In this document: positions 11,156-23,225 of the stretch, one piece after another
Numbering within the stretch: the first letter of the stretch is position 1
Layout of the letters: the number at the start of each line of letters is the position of its first letter
Assembly: GCF_000237925.1 (NCBI RefSeq)
Contig: NC_031502.1
Span: forward strand, 24,225,794-24,289,793
Origin: Schistosoma mansoni
Taxonomy: Eukaryota; Platyhelminthes; Trematoda; Strigeidida; Schistosomatidae
Length of the DNA stretch: 64,000 bases
Direction of reading: 5' to 3'
Made by a program: the position numbers and the translations under genes
Notes under the pieces: generated by a model
What the model was told of the DNA's origin: nothing
The model's database searches: none
Seen by the model: the letters and a program-made list of their open reading frames with translations, nothing else

Positions 11156-12050
11156 AATGACGATACTCGGATCCTGTATGCGCGTTTCGGCAACGCGGCA
11201 TGCATCGATGGTGCGAGATTCTAGAGTCCTGGCTAATGAAGCATGTTGTCCTATTTGGCACAATATTCGGACGTTGAAATTCCCTACATGTAGTTTAAAG
11301 CGTGGTTTCGGGAGACCGAGAACAACGTTCCGTGTACTCGAATCGTTTGCCGTAGCGGTGCGAGGTGATAAAAGGACGTGAGAAGTGTTAGTCGTGGAGA
11401 TAAGAGAGTTATTGGGAGGTGTCGGAAGGATTTGAATGTAACCAACTTGTTCTCATATGCTGCTAGGGGTATGAGGGCTAATATCACTTCCCGGCTGCCC
11501 ACACCGTGGAAGGGTATTTCTTGAGGGACCTGAAAAGGAAGTTGGATTAAAGTTGGTCTTAACGACCCTGGAGCGTGACTGCAGAGCCCGAGGAACAACT
11601 GCTGGAGGCCGGTCACGCAAGGCCTTTCTGTGGGAAGTTTTTGACGTGTTAGCTCCGTTCTTCAAAGGGCCTTACCGCCGGAGACGGAAATCAGTGACGC
11701 AAAGTGAGGCGTGACATTTTTAGGGTCGACGTTTCCTAACCCCTTCCTTCCTTGTGAGAAGGCAGCATCATTGCAGATGCTGGTTGTCCGAGGGAAACAC
11801 CTTACTGCTGTCACACCCGTCTACAGTCAGCAGTACGACATCGCCTTCAGACCTCGAGTTGCTGCTATTAGACTTACCGTTCTACAATCGACCTGCCTGG
11901 CATGGTAGAACCTACAGGAGCACATGTCCCAGCCAATGTAGCTCGGTTGGGTCATCACGATAGGCAATCCCGATCACCACGTCAAGTTAGCAGCTACGGT
12001 CGAGAGGACACTACACGGCGTCATTAGTGAGGAATAGCTTCGTCAATGTT
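11156..12050 (-). mobile_element. LINE 5' region and start of endonuclease (inverted part of a LINE copy)
   Basis: At 11156-11290 the minus strand reads NVRILCQIGQHASLARTLES and then RTIDACRVAETRIQDPSIVI, the opening of an apurinic-like endonuclease (NVRTL...SETRI motif). Upstream of it, up to about 12050, is GC-richer sequence that looks like a LINE 5' leader; its frames are not convincing proteins. Confidence 0.5.
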
Positions 12051-12551
12051 GATGGGCACCAACAAATATGAGCTCAAGGCAAAACTTTTTAGTTGACTTA
12101 ACATGACTTGTTACAGCTATGAAATGACCGGTTAAATTTCATATTGACTATGTTGTTAAAAAAATTACATCTTGGTTGGGTAGATTGTGGACAATAGTTC
12201 AACGTAGCAAGAGTTATTGCAAAATTGTGTCTACCGAAAATAAGAGAATATTGGTAAGTCATTTCGTCCCGGCTTGTAACTATTCAACATTGTCCATCAA
12301 CCATAATTTTTATCCGCTTTCTAACTGAAATACATTAAACGGGTGACTTGTATGCACAATTGTACAAATTGACAACATATTTTGAAGCTAAGTGACTTCA
12401 TCTCCCCCTTTACATTGATCGAATTTTAGACGTCATTTCCTGGATGAGAAAACAAAACTGTTGTACTTCACTGAGCATAAGACTTCCTAAAGTAGGAACT
12501 ATCTGTCTCATGTACTGAGAATTTTTAAAGTGCAAATCGATTGATGAAGTA

Positions 12552-12862
12552 GTGAAACTTCATCAGTTGAGATGGCTGGGACACGTGTTACGCATGCCCA
12601 ACCACCGACTGCCCCAACGTGCAATGTTTTATGGCGTAAGAGTAGGTTGGAAGAAAGCTAGGGGCGGCCAGACCAAAACGTGGCACAAATCCATGAAGTC
12701 ATTGACAAGTGGACTGAGCCATGTTGGTACGCGTAGACTACCTGATTGGGATCTGTGAGATATTAGCAATAGATAGTTAGAGACCTTGAATGACATGGCT
12801 CAAAATCGTTTGCAATGGCGAGAGTGCATTCACTCTCTGTGTTCTGCCAAATTATAATCTTC
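12552..12862 (+). mobile_element. LINE reverse transcriptase C-terminus (RTE-like family)
   Basis: The frame HQLRWLGHVLRMPNHRLPQR, then GWKKARGGQTKTWHKSMKSL, then TRRLPDWDLRD and LETLNDMAQNRLQW is the typical C-terminal tail of a large LINE family common in schistosome genomes. It sits beside an inverted 5' part of apparently the same family. An identical inverted copy lies at 26002-26312; diverged relatives lie at 41060-41260, 55004-55204 and 61800-62060. Confidence 0.7.
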
Positions 12863-12975
12863 AGCCAGTCAGCTACAACGTAGGAACGGGCACATATATG
12901 CATCGGTCCAAGTTACCTCACTTCGTTAGCACAATAAGGTGATCACCAAACTCATAGAAGTATGATATCTTTGAG
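12861..12975 (+). repeat. LINE 3' tail repeat
   Basis: The block starting CAGTCAGCTACAACGTAGGA (12866) with GGCACATATATGCATCGGTC recurs at 63787-63840 and, more diverged, at 25790-25870. It directly follows the LINE C-terminus, so it is likely that LINE's 3' UTR. Confidence 0.55.
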
Positions 12976-13068
12976 AATAAAATATTATAATCTACCTGAA
13001 CAAACAAGTAGTGAAGGTAATAAAATGTTCAATGACTTATTTATCTAGACCAAATATAAAGATGGTTG

Positions 13069-13268
13069 NNNNNNNNNNNNNNNNNNNNNNNNNNNNNNNN
13101 NNNNNNNNNNNNNNNNNNNNNNNNNNNNNNNNNNNNNNNNNNNNNNNNNNNNNNNNNNNNNNNNNNNNNNNNNNNNNNNNNNNNNNNNNNNNNNNNNNNN
13201 NNNNNNNNNNNNNNNNNNNNNNNNNNNNNNNNNNNNNNNNNNNNNNNNNNNNNNNNNNNNNNNNNNNN
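13069..13268. other. Assembly gap (200 N)
   Basis: Exactly 200 N. The left edge ends with ATGGTTG and the right edge begins with the same seven bases, so the flanking contigs may overlap. Confidence 0.99.
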
Positions 13269-13690
13269 ATGGTTGTTATAAAGTAGGCTTGTGGAGCGCC
13301 TGGTTCGAACTATGACCTTGGGAAAGCGCGTTCGTCGAGCTTGTTCCAGATGTCAGAAGTTACATAGCTTCACCTTCAGAGCAAGATTCTGAAGAGAAAA
13401 AAAAGAAAAAGAAACCGAGGAGCAGCAAGGCATTTGGATATGAACGATAAACAGTGCTTAATATTTAGTGGTGGAACAGACGGAGGTACGATAAATTATT
13501 AGATTAATTTGATACTAGCTCATGTTGCTAGAGTGAAATGTGATCAGGGCTCCAGAGGAGAGAATGTAGTAATAAAGAGCAATGAGTTGTGATATTTATC
13601 AAGGTGGAGTAGGTTCGAGTGAAGGAAGGGAAGTGAAGGTTGGAATGAGGAAGAACAGAGAGTGCATATAGAGAGTAGAGCGTTAAGTAA
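13269..13690 (+). repeat. Dispersed repeat copy (inverted partner 53579-54000)
   Basis: About 420 bp that matches the complement of 53579-54000 with scattered mismatches and small indels. It contains a box-B-like TGGTTCGAACTATGACC (13310-13326), so a pol III-related origin is possible but unproven. No coding frame. Confidence 0.7.
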
Positions 13691-13699
13691 AATAACAAC

Positions 13700-15511
13700 C
13701 ATATCATTTACAGTCTGTTTTGTTGCCGTGATGCTGTTGGCTTTGCTTGTTTTGATTTGATGGTTGTGGCAGTTAATCGCACTTTATTTCTGTTCCCATA
13801 AGTACTCCAGAATTCTAATATACGAAAGTCCTATTTCAGAGATTATTACCTAAATTTCTCGTTCGTATTCTTCTCTTTCACCTTTTTATTTTCCCACGCA
13901 CGTTTTATTTCTGCAAATTCAGAATTTCTGAATAAAAGTACAAACATCACGTTACAGCTATATGTTTTCACCTTCCAGTTTCATTTTTCCCTCACCAGGT
14001 GTAAGATCAATTTTCAAAGTTTCGTGAGTGAAAATACCTACGTGCATAAATCTGCAACTTGTTCTTATTGGTTTCTTTAGCTGTACATTTTGTTAGTCTT
14101 CTGGATGTCATTTGAGAAGGTAATATTTTATTTTATTATAGTTTTCTCATTTTTCTTTTGCCTTCACCGTGTTTCTATGTTTCTTCCTGAACTGTATTTA
14201 TGTTGTTTTATTTTATGTTTAATCTTGGCGGCAGCCATATTGACTGTTCCCCCTTTGATAGTGTTGCCCGAGTTGACAGGGATTGTGCATTGAAGCGCCT
14301 TTCCATAATGGAAAACACATTGTGTTATAAAGCAACAAACTATTATCTTTTAAACGGATTTTCACTTGATCTATCCGGAAAGGATAGAATAACACTTATC
14401 TTTTGGCGCGTTTGGTAATTTTCTTACATTCCTTATCAATTTGTCTATCTATTGCAATTTAGATCGATTATTGAGGAGACAATTATCGGTCGAATAGCTG
14501 AGTGGTAATATTTGTTAAGGTAATAATGTACATTTGTGTTTATAGTGAAATTTATAATCATTATTTTCCTAATCACCCTGTTTTGATTTCAAATTGGGCA
14601 CCAGCGTGTGTCTAAACTACCAAGACAATTATTCTTCGGCCAAACCTTAGTTTGTATCTTACATCTGGTGTATATGACTCACACAAGTTGATATTTAGCA
14701 ACCGTTCTCTGAAATTAGCTGAAACTTCCACCATCAAGTATTACTTTACTGCACGCTACCTATGCGGTAAGATATAATTAGTATGTAGCGGGTATTGAAA
14801 GTGAAACGCTTGCCAGCAGAAGATTGAAATTAAAAGAAGAGAAAAGAAATAGAGAGCTATCGGAGTGACAATATGATTGAAAAAATGATGGAGTACAGAA
14901 AGGATAACTCAAAGAAGATATGCAAATGATCTATTTACGGCTTGATTTGTATATTATACAAAGCCACTTTTTGATTTGCCGTGCTTGAGTTTTCGTCCAC
15001 CACATTACTAAACTAATGATTTGTCTTTTATTTCTTTCTGCAATCTATGTATTTCCGTCTGTTCTTTTTTATTTTACGAATATACGAGCTGAATTATTCG
15101 CATATTTCTCATTTCTTCCCTTCTTTTTTTCTTTAGTCAACTTAACGCTACTCTGTATGCTACAGAATCTGTCTAAATATGGCGAATATTGTGTAAACTC
15201 GTGTATAACTTCATTTCTAAAGAAAGGCGGAGTGGCTTGTGTACCTGTGAGCTGTTTCTCAGTGACTATAACCATGTCATTGGTTCTAATATAGATAGTG
15301 AACATAACAGACCACACGCGATAACCTGTAGTGAAAAGATATGTTCTATGATACAGTGGACAACATGCTATAATGGTATGTAGCAGCTATAAATTGCTCC
15401 TGTTTACTAGAAATGTGATAAGTTTTATATATTGAGAATAGTTAAAAATAAAGAACTAAAACTGTTGAAATATTTTTCAACACAATGGCATTATTTTCTA
15501 CAATCGCTCAA
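13700..15511. other. AT-rich region, no recognised gene
   Basis: Open frames here (for example 14090-14293 and 15016-15294) are Phe/Leu-rich translations of T-rich DNA without domain similarity. Nothing supportable as a gene. Confidence 0.4.
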
Positions 15512-16069
15512 CTAGTGCGATTTAAGTAACATAGGGAAAAACGCCCTCATGGTGTTAGAGCAAGGGAGGGCTGATGTGGCAGCCAAAGAAGGCTTATAAT
15601 TACGTAGGCGATGATCACTTATTGGGTTAAACACATAGAAATAGGTTGTTCCCTTCATTTAGTGCAGACATGACATTCCCTACTTTTCTATATTGAATGA
15701 CGGTATGGTGATTATTTAATTTGTTGCACCCTACTCTCCATGTGCTCCCCACGTTGTGAAGTGAACAGCGCTATAGCAATCCTCAAGTATTCCGATTTCA
15801 TTACCTAACGAACGTAAGTCAAGCAACTACATGCGGGACAACACCCTCCCAGTTTCATTAAAAAATCAGCTTGGGTTAATGATAACCATGAAGTAACTAC
15901 ATGTTAGACACGCGATAATGAATTTTCTAAGACACATTGACGTAAAATGACTAATTTGTCACTTGATGTCACCCAGACGATAGCTGACACATGCAGAGTT
16001 GTTATTAACATATTACTAAAATAGTGGAATCAAACGCTGTATACCATGAAGGCTTCAGGAGATACCCAA
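15512..16069 (+). repeat. Direct duplication, copy 1 (partner 17230-17788)
   Basis: 558 bp matching 17230-17788 except for one inserted G. The copies flank an LTR/gag fragment and an assembly gap. Function unknown; no coding frame. Confidence 0.9.
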
Positions 16070-16136
16070 TGATGTGTGGGCGAGAATGATAATGATTGGT
16101 TGTCTTGATGAGTCAGACATTAGACAGGATGACAGG

Positions 16137-16438
16137 TGTTATGTATATATATATTTCCCTATCCTTATTATAGATTGACACTTATTGAGACTTATTGACT
16201 GTTCCATGTGTCGGATTTTGGTGTGAAATATATTGACGTTATAGTCAGGCTAATATTGTGTTCTTGATCTGAGTTCTGTTGAAGTCCTGTAGAATAGACA
16301 CTGGGTGGGAATCTAGTGTAGATATTCGTCTAAGATAAATTAACGTCCCACATACGTGTAAGAAGTAAAAGGACTGTTATAACCAGAACCCCCTAAAGTT
16401 ATAACCAGCATCCTCTCTCTCTCTCTACGTTTATAACA
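16137..16438 (+). mobile_element. 5' LTR of a gypsy-type retrotransposon
   Basis: 302 bp bounded by TGTTAT and ATAACA inverted ends, followed after AT by TGGCGACGGC, which looks like a tRNA primer-binding site, and then a gag-like frame 70 bp later. The left boundary could instead lie near 16070, where similarity to the duplicated flank ends. Confidence 0.55.
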
Positions 16439-16440
16439 AT

Positions 16441-16478
16441 TGGCGACGGCATCCATACGTTTATAACATTGGCGACGG
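16441..16478 (+). promoter_or_regulatory. Primer-binding site, partly duplicated
   Basis: TGGCGACGGC occurs at 16441-16450 and again, as TTGGCGACGGTGA, at 16469-16481. Each is preceded by the LTR-end word ACGTTTATAACA. The word resembles the TGGCGACCGTGACA site used by 412/mdg1-type elements (tRNA-Arg), so this is a likely primer-binding site. Confidence 0.45.
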
Positions 16479-16535
16479 TGATTAAAACGGATCTACGCTT
16501 ACGTATTCAGTTAAAGTGAACTTTGTATCAAGAAA

Positions 16536-16925
16536 ATGGATGATCTGAAAACCTTTTTGCAACAACAAAATACTCTTATCGAATTATTAGTCAAAAATAT
16601 GTCGATATCCTCAAGAACTGATGTGTCTAATTCCACTATGACTCCGGATTCTATTGCTAATTCAATAGCTGAATTCAGATTTGATCCAGAAAGTGGAGTT
16701 ACTTTTGAGGCGTGGTTTAAACGCCATGAGGATTTATTTATTAATGAATGTAAAGAGTGGGACGAAAGTTCGAAATTGAGATTATTATTACGAAAGCTCG
16801 GAGTGTCCGAACATGAAAAATTCTGTAATTTTATCCTCCCAAAGAAGCCATCCGACATAACGTTCAAAGAAACAGTTGAATGCCTGACTCGTCTAATTGA
16901 TAGTGGTCATATTGTCGAAATCTAG
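16536..16925 (+). pseudogene. Gag-like protein of LTR retrotransposon, truncated
   Basis: 129 codons starting MDDLKTFLQQQNTLIELLVK. After a Ser/Thr-rich stretch comes FRFDPESGVTFEAWFKRHED and LRLLLRKLGVSEHEKF, the usual capsid-region motif (FDP..G..FEAWF.R..D) of gypsy-type Gag proteins in invertebrates, then a helical segment ending ECLTRLID. It stops at 16925, far short of a full Gag, and no zinc knuckle is present. Sequence after the stop still has some coding flavour up to the gap at 17026. The LTR and primer site directly upstream support the assignment. Pol, if present, is lost in or beyond the gap. Confidence 0.65.
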
Positions 16926-17025
16926 ATACCAGTGTTCTCACCTTGTACCTCCATCGTTTCCCAACGGAGTTCGCTCCCGTCTACTTCATATAGCAGAAGC
17001 CATAGGAATTCGTACATTCCATCCC

Positions 17026-17225
17026 NNNNNNNNNNNNNNNNNNNNNNNNNNNNNNNNNNNNNNNNNNNNNNNNNNNNNNNNNNNNNNNNNNNNNNNNNNN
17101 NNNNNNNNNNNNNNNNNNNNNNNNNNNNNNNNNNNNNNNNNNNNNNNNNNNNNNNNNNNNNNNNNNNNNNNNNNNNNNNNNNNNNNNNNNNNNNNNNNNN
17201 NNNNNNNNNNNNNNNNNNNNNNNNN
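17026..17225. other. Assembly gap (200 N)
   Basis: Exactly 200 N, between the gag fragment and the second copy of the 0.56-kb duplication. Confidence 0.99.
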
Positions 17226-17229
17226 AATT

Positions 17230-17788
17230 CTAGTGCGATTTAAGTAACATAGGGGAAAAACGCCCTCATGGTGTTAGAGCAAGGGAGGGCTGATGTGGCA
17301 GCCAAAGAAGGCTTATAATTACGTAGGCGATGATCACTTATTGGGTTAAACACATAGAAATAGGTTGTTCCCTTCATTTAGTGCAGACATGACATTCCCT
17401 ACTTTTCTATATTGAATGACGGTATGGTGATTATTTAATTTGTTGCACCCTACTCTCCATGTGCTCCCCACGTTGTGAAGTGAACAGCGCTATAGCAATC
17501 CTCAAGTATTCCGATTTCATTACCTAACGAACGTAAGTCAAGCAACTACATGCGGGACAACACCCTCCCAGTTTCATTAAAAAATCAGCTTGGGTTAATG
17601 ATAACCATGAAGTAACTACATGTTAGACACGCGATAATGAATTTTCTAAGACACATTGACGTAAAATGACTAATTTGTCACTTGATGTCACCCAGACGAT
17701 AGCTGACACATGCAGAGTTGTTATTAACATATTACTAAAATAGTGGAATCAAACGCTGTATACCATGAAGGCTTCAGGAGATACCCAA
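17230..17788 (+). repeat. Direct duplication, copy 2 (partner 15512-16069)
   Basis: 559 bp. It begins five bases after the gap and diverges from copy 1 exactly where copy 1 enters retroelement sequence. This fits an allele without the insertion placed after the allele with it. Confidence 0.9.
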
Positions 17789-20700
17789 AGATCAGAATTA
17801 TATGGGGAACCTCCAGCATCTAGGTGTGAAGTTTATGGGGACAAAAACTCTGCACTTATTTCAGAGTTTCATCTTACAGACGGGTAAAAACTGAATTAGT
17901 TCCCTAAAATCAACAAACTACCTACTTTCTCTCTTATCGTCATCCCTCCGACAATAAAAATAGAAAATGGTCTACTTCTTCCCTTGACAAAAACAGAGGC
18001 ATCAGTAATAATTATCCGCGTGATACAATCAATAACGAAACTGTGCTTCATTTCGTGCGAGGACAGACGACGGTAATAAAATGTCCAGTTGTTCGTAATA
18101 TTACTCAACATCAAACTTGTTCAATGCATGGAGCAAATTATTGTTTCATAGTCCCACCTTAAAAGTGATGTTTGTGGTGGTAAAAAAAATCCTGAAATAG
18201 GTAGTTTTGTTGGTCTTCGACAGGGACACTTACTTGATCAGTCCACCTGAACACACTCCTTACTGAAGGCGCGTGACCAGTCAACGATTGTGTATGCTGT
18301 GTTATGCGTCATTTGCAACAGCTAGTCAGCTTCAGTTATTCACTTTTCGACACATCGATCATCTCCCTAAGACATCTTCGAACCAATTCATTCCTGACCT
18401 ACGGATCGACTGGTTGTAGGACCATCGTTCGGAAAGGTGTCATGGACAACAGGGTTGCCAAGCATTGGGAATCCGTGAAACGTTTGTGCCAGTGTCTTAA
18501 AACAAATTGAAGACGTGCAAAACTAAATGGTGATGGCCCAAAAAAGAAACTGTATGAATACTAATTTCTGGGTTCGTTCGCGCTCGGCTGTACAACTGGC
18601 TGTACAACCAACCATGGTGGACGACGTAGCAAATGATCCAGATCGTCACCCAAACAGTTTTTACGCTTTTAATGTCTCTTTTTGTGTCCGTATTGACTCA
18701 AAGTTTACCTATAAACATTACCAGTTTTATAATTATTCCATCCGTACCTTCAACCACTCTTTTTGTTCTGTTGAATTTTTGGATTGCCCTTTGGGAGCCT
18801 TCCGTTTGGTTATTTAATCTACTAACCACTGAAGTGACAGCTTCTGGTAAGAGAGACATTGCCTAAGGACAAAGAGACTATAAATGAAAATTTGCTGACT
18901 CTAAATTAATTGGAGAATCTCCTAGGATTATCATGGTCTTGTAAGCAGTTCGGTTACTGTAAACACTTCTAAGAAACTAGGAAGCTTTGGTAACTTCAAA
19001 ATGCTGATAGAAAGAAATCAAATTGTTTGTTGGGCTCGTTACACAGATATTGAACGCAAAATGTGTTACTATAGCGATAATAACACTTTCAAACGTACTA
19101 AGAGTCCTACGGTACTGTTTTGTAGTTTCGATTGCCAAGTTGCCTTGAGTTCACTCTTTTGTTGTTTCTGTTTTCCATCATTCGCCTCCACGACTAAGTG
19201 TAAGTGAGTCCTATGTGTTTACTAACCAATCAGACTTCAGTCAAATAGCCTACATGTGATTTCGTACTCACTTTTTTGGGGGAAACTTCCCCAGTATCCA
19301 AACTTCTTAAGAATTTTCACCCGTTTTAAGGAAACTATGATTAAAACATTGGAGGGAGTTCCAATAAGCCCAACTAAAGACCCCAAAATGTTTATTGGTC
19401 TGAGCTTTATTCCTTGAGGAATAGTTGAAGTAGACTTTTTGTAATTATTTTTGGTAATATTTGCATTTATCATCAATTCTTAGAAATTTTACAGTTAGCA
19501 TCATTACCTGTAAGATTGCTGTTAGAAAAAACATAACTTTTGATCTTCCGTTCCCATTCGTGAATACACAACATGACCCATTAATTATCGCTCACAAATA
19601 CACTGTTGCACACAAAGGTTATTCTAGTTTCTGAACAGGCCAATCTATTCATTCTTTTCAAGCCACATTTTGGCCTCGTCACTTACTGGCTTGTTAATCC
19701 CCCGCCTTTTTATATGGTTGTGTGTGTTAATTACTTACCCTATTCATTATGTGTTTGTAACATATTTTTTTCTTAAATATAAATGTCGCGTCGTGCTTGA
19801 TTATGTGAAATTGGCTCACTCGTCTTCTCCACCGTGTATCCTTTCGCTTCTCTATCCTCTCTTCGTTTCTCCGATACTCTGTCTGGACCAACGATTGTAT
19901 GAAATACACATATTCGGAATCCATTCTCGTACTTGACCCATTTAATTCCGTTATTCACCAGCATCAGTTAACTCGATAATTATATGAAAGGATTGGCGAC
20001 ATGTATATTTCGATAGCAATCATTCATACGATTCAATTGGAGTCAGATACAGGGCCACCAAAATTCCTTAAATATTTTGGGAAAATTCAACTTATGTAAG
20101 TTGAATTTTCAGTCTTACACAACAGTACCACTTTACAAATCGACAAGATGTCCTGCAATATGCAGCATACTTTCAAGTTGTATAGCCTGAGTCTGTTGAC
20201 GCAGGTCTCCTTAAGTCTGAATGTTGCAACTTTTCTACATTAGTATACCACTTTTGTCATGATATTATATATACCGTCAAGCAAGAGACAGCTTTTGACT
20301 TAAAAATAATTAATGGGTTAAATCAATACATGTGCTTGGACTATTGTTACTCAAACAACCTGAAAATAGGGAAATAAAGACGAACGCGCCAAAATAGTGG
20401 GCCATGTCTTAGGGAAATATGACGGCAGAGGGTAAATGTGTCAACACTCACAAATCTGTGATTTTAGCTCACAATGCCTCCGATGTTCACTCTTGTTTGC
20501 ATTGCAGAACAAAAGTTTAGACAACCGACTAGATCAAAAACTATATGCGTATTTAAGGATATTTATTGACGAGAAACAACATAGTTAACAGCCAGCTAAC
20601 GTCGGAGTTACACCTCATAGTTAGTCTTTAACGTGGATTACTTTATCGTTGTATCCACGTACTATAGCTACTTTGATGACCGCACAACACAGATGTTATT

Positions 20701-22224
20701 ACGAAAATAAATTCGTAAGAGTAGGTACGAGGAACAGAGTGCGACCACTGCTGTATGGGCCAGTCCATAGCGTGCAATTAATTTACGCCCGTTCGTTGTC
20801 CTTGACTTTTACGAGGATTGGTGAACTGTTCGATATTCATGAACACGACTACTAGATGATTTGGCTAGGACCCAGTGACATTTTACTGACCCTACATGTT
20901 CATCATACATTTTCATTGTAAATTTTAAGTCTTATGGTCATCTAAGAAAATCTTCAAAAAAGATTATAAGTAACAGGCAATGCGTTATTTACCAAGAACG
21001 TATCCCGTGTCCTCTCTATATGAAATCATGCACGCTCCCACTACATACATCTAATTTGTCTTACAGTAGCACATGTAAGTGAGGAAGTAAATGCATAGCA
21101 CGAGAAATCTTTATTAAAAAATTGAGTTGGAAATAAAAAGAAGTTTTGAAAATAACAACTCTTTGGAACTTCAGTGCTACTATTCAGAATCATATTGATC
21201 ATCCTATGAATTCTGAGATATAATAAAAATCAACATTTACAACAATGCTAAACTGGTATATCTGTTTTTTACTAAAAACTGACAACATAAAGTGAGCCTC
21301 ACGGTAATGTTCGTTAACACCGAATAGTGCACTTATTAAACAACAATGAAAAGTCATCGTTTCAAGTTACTACTTGCATTATCTATCCTCTCTCTATAAC
21401 GCCTTCATAGTTTATCTCTCATGTCGTGGAAGTGTCCTTGCGTCGCGATGTCACACAATTTCACGAGGTCTCTCTCGATGACAGCTGATGATAGAGACCG
21501 TAGTGTTCATGTACCTAATGTTTTGCCACAAACACTGCACCTCTAATGTGCTCTTTTTGATGAAGCGTCAAGGAGCTGGCAGCCTCAGGTTTCACGATTT
21601 AGTCCACGGATGTTTCGGAATTATCATCCCTTAACCGCATCAGCGTTGCCATTTAAAATGTAAAGTAACAATCCAATGGATTTCTTAGACTTACATTCTT
21701 GTCCTTCATGTCTTCTTGCCAAAGACATGTATCAGGCGCTGCATGTCTTCTCCTGATGACAAAGGGGAGTTCAAAGTTGTTAGTGCCACATCAAGTTTTC
21801 GTGGATTGTCTTGCCTCTCGGACCTAGACTGAGAAATGAGCTGCATAACATTGGTACTGAAGTCTGATATTACTGATGACGTGTTCTACAGAACAGCATG
21901 CAGTTTTGAAAATCCAAAACGAACTCAAGTTCAAAATGTGATCTAATCAACCGCGAAACTAGTCTCAACGGTGGTTGACAGCAACGCTTCTACTTATATA
22001 GCACTTGTTTGTAAACATTTGTAAGTAGAACACGCTAGTTTGCAATTGATAACACCGTAGTGTTTAGTAACCTGAATTTCGGATATTGAACGTGGCTGAT
22101 TCCACCTAGATTTCAGCCACGTCCATGTCAACTGTAGTTGAACGTTCATCAAACTAAAACCTGTTATATCCCCGAAGAATTTACTCCAATGCCACTCTCA
22201 GGTATCTACACTAAATATTTTATA
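17789..22224. other. Intergenic, no recognised gene; one 30-bp hairpin
   Basis: Short frames only. 20081-20110 is a perfect inverted repeat (14-bp arms, 2-nt centre). Pieces near 18304-18817, 20649-20855 and 21400-21650 have a slightly coding look but no recognisable motif. Confidence 0.4.
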
Positions 22225-23225
22225 AATATCTATGGTAGAAATCAAGTACGAGGATGATGCTGAGCGATTTTCAAAATAACTGCAGAATCATTACACCTTA
22301 CCCCGTTCAAAATAAGGTTAAGAATTAAGATTAGGAGTTAAGATAACGAGTCAGGATAATAAACTACAGTTAAATTTTCACCATGAACTGATATCAATTA
22401 TAATCCAAGAACCCTAAATAGCCATATAATGTGAATGCATATCATGCAAGAATTCAAGAGGCACAATCTGAAACTTGATTTGTTCGTCTCTGTACTTTGG
22501 TTTCAACGCACATACTTTTTACGCGTCCGGATGTTTCTGTTGCTGTTATTTTAAATAGATAAACCAGTTTCAACTCCACTCATACATCATTACTAATTGT
22601 CATAGATTGCTTTATTATCAAATGTAACTGAATTGTGTGTGCATAAATGCATACCAAGTTCACTGTGATGTCTACTCACATTTTCTCTTGTCTTCCTCTT
22701 CAGATTCCCATTCACACTCGTCATCCCGTCTTCAACCACATACCACCAGACAATACGTAAACCTATAAACCATTAAACACTAAATGCCAAGAAATGCAGA
22801 AGTCCATATATGTCACGGAAAATACCTTGTTGCAGGAATATGCAAAAATAGAAAATTCCGATTGGTGGGACTTCAAGGTACTTTCAAAATTTTATGACAA
22901 CGTTAAGTGACTTAGAGCAATTGTCAAAGGAAGGACATACTCCTTATCTCCACGATACGAGTGACCTTTATGAAGTCACCGAAATAAAAGTTAATGAAGA
23001 GGTTGTTCATCAATGCAAAGTGACTGATTTTCAGTTTGGTATGCAAAAGAATTTGTTTTCCTCATTTTAGGAAACTTTTCAGGAGGCGATGGGGAGCTGG
23101 ATCCGCTATGCAAAATAATTGTAGATAAAGTCAACACTGCGTATTGAGGCCTGCAAAATGCCCTTCTCGAATATAGAAAATGAAGTAGACAGTATTTGTT
23201 AAGTCGCATCGCTAACTTCTCACAC
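22225..23225 (+). repeat. 1,001-bp segment duplicated at 52021-53021
   Basis: Same length and nearly the same sequence as the isolated contig at 52021-53021; the one difference I saw is T/G at 22812/52608. No gene recognised within it. Confidence 0.93.

Larger units (their letters stand above)
11156..12862. repeat. Left arm of 1,707-bp inverted repeat (partner 26002-27708)
   Basis: Every base position x matches the complement of 38864-x with no indel that I could see; at least one mismatch exists (near 11258/27606). The arm holds LINE sequence in two orientations: 5' region plus endonuclease start on the minus strand (11156 to about 12050) and a LINE C-terminus on the plus strand (12552-12862). 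LINE 3' sequence continues naturally past 12862 here but not beside the right arm, suggesting this arm is the source copy. Confidence 0.9.

Noticed and set aside
11284-11963. Several 65-110-codon frames within the 1.7-kb inverted repeat
   Set aside because: They overlap one another on opposite strands in GC-richer LINE leader sequence; duplication in the other arm adds no independent support.
13011-13286. Open frames running through N blocks (also at 16897-17247, 51424-52053, 52787-53299)
   Set aside because: They are open only because N is translated as X; the real flanks are short.
14090-15294. Hydrophobic Phe/Leu-rich open frames suggesting small membrane proteins
   Set aside because: They arise from T-rich DNA, have no family motif, and overlap on both strands.
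23000-23209. 72-codon minus-strand frame, repeated at 52787
   Set aside because: Repetition comes from the duplicated 1001-bp segment; no protein motif.
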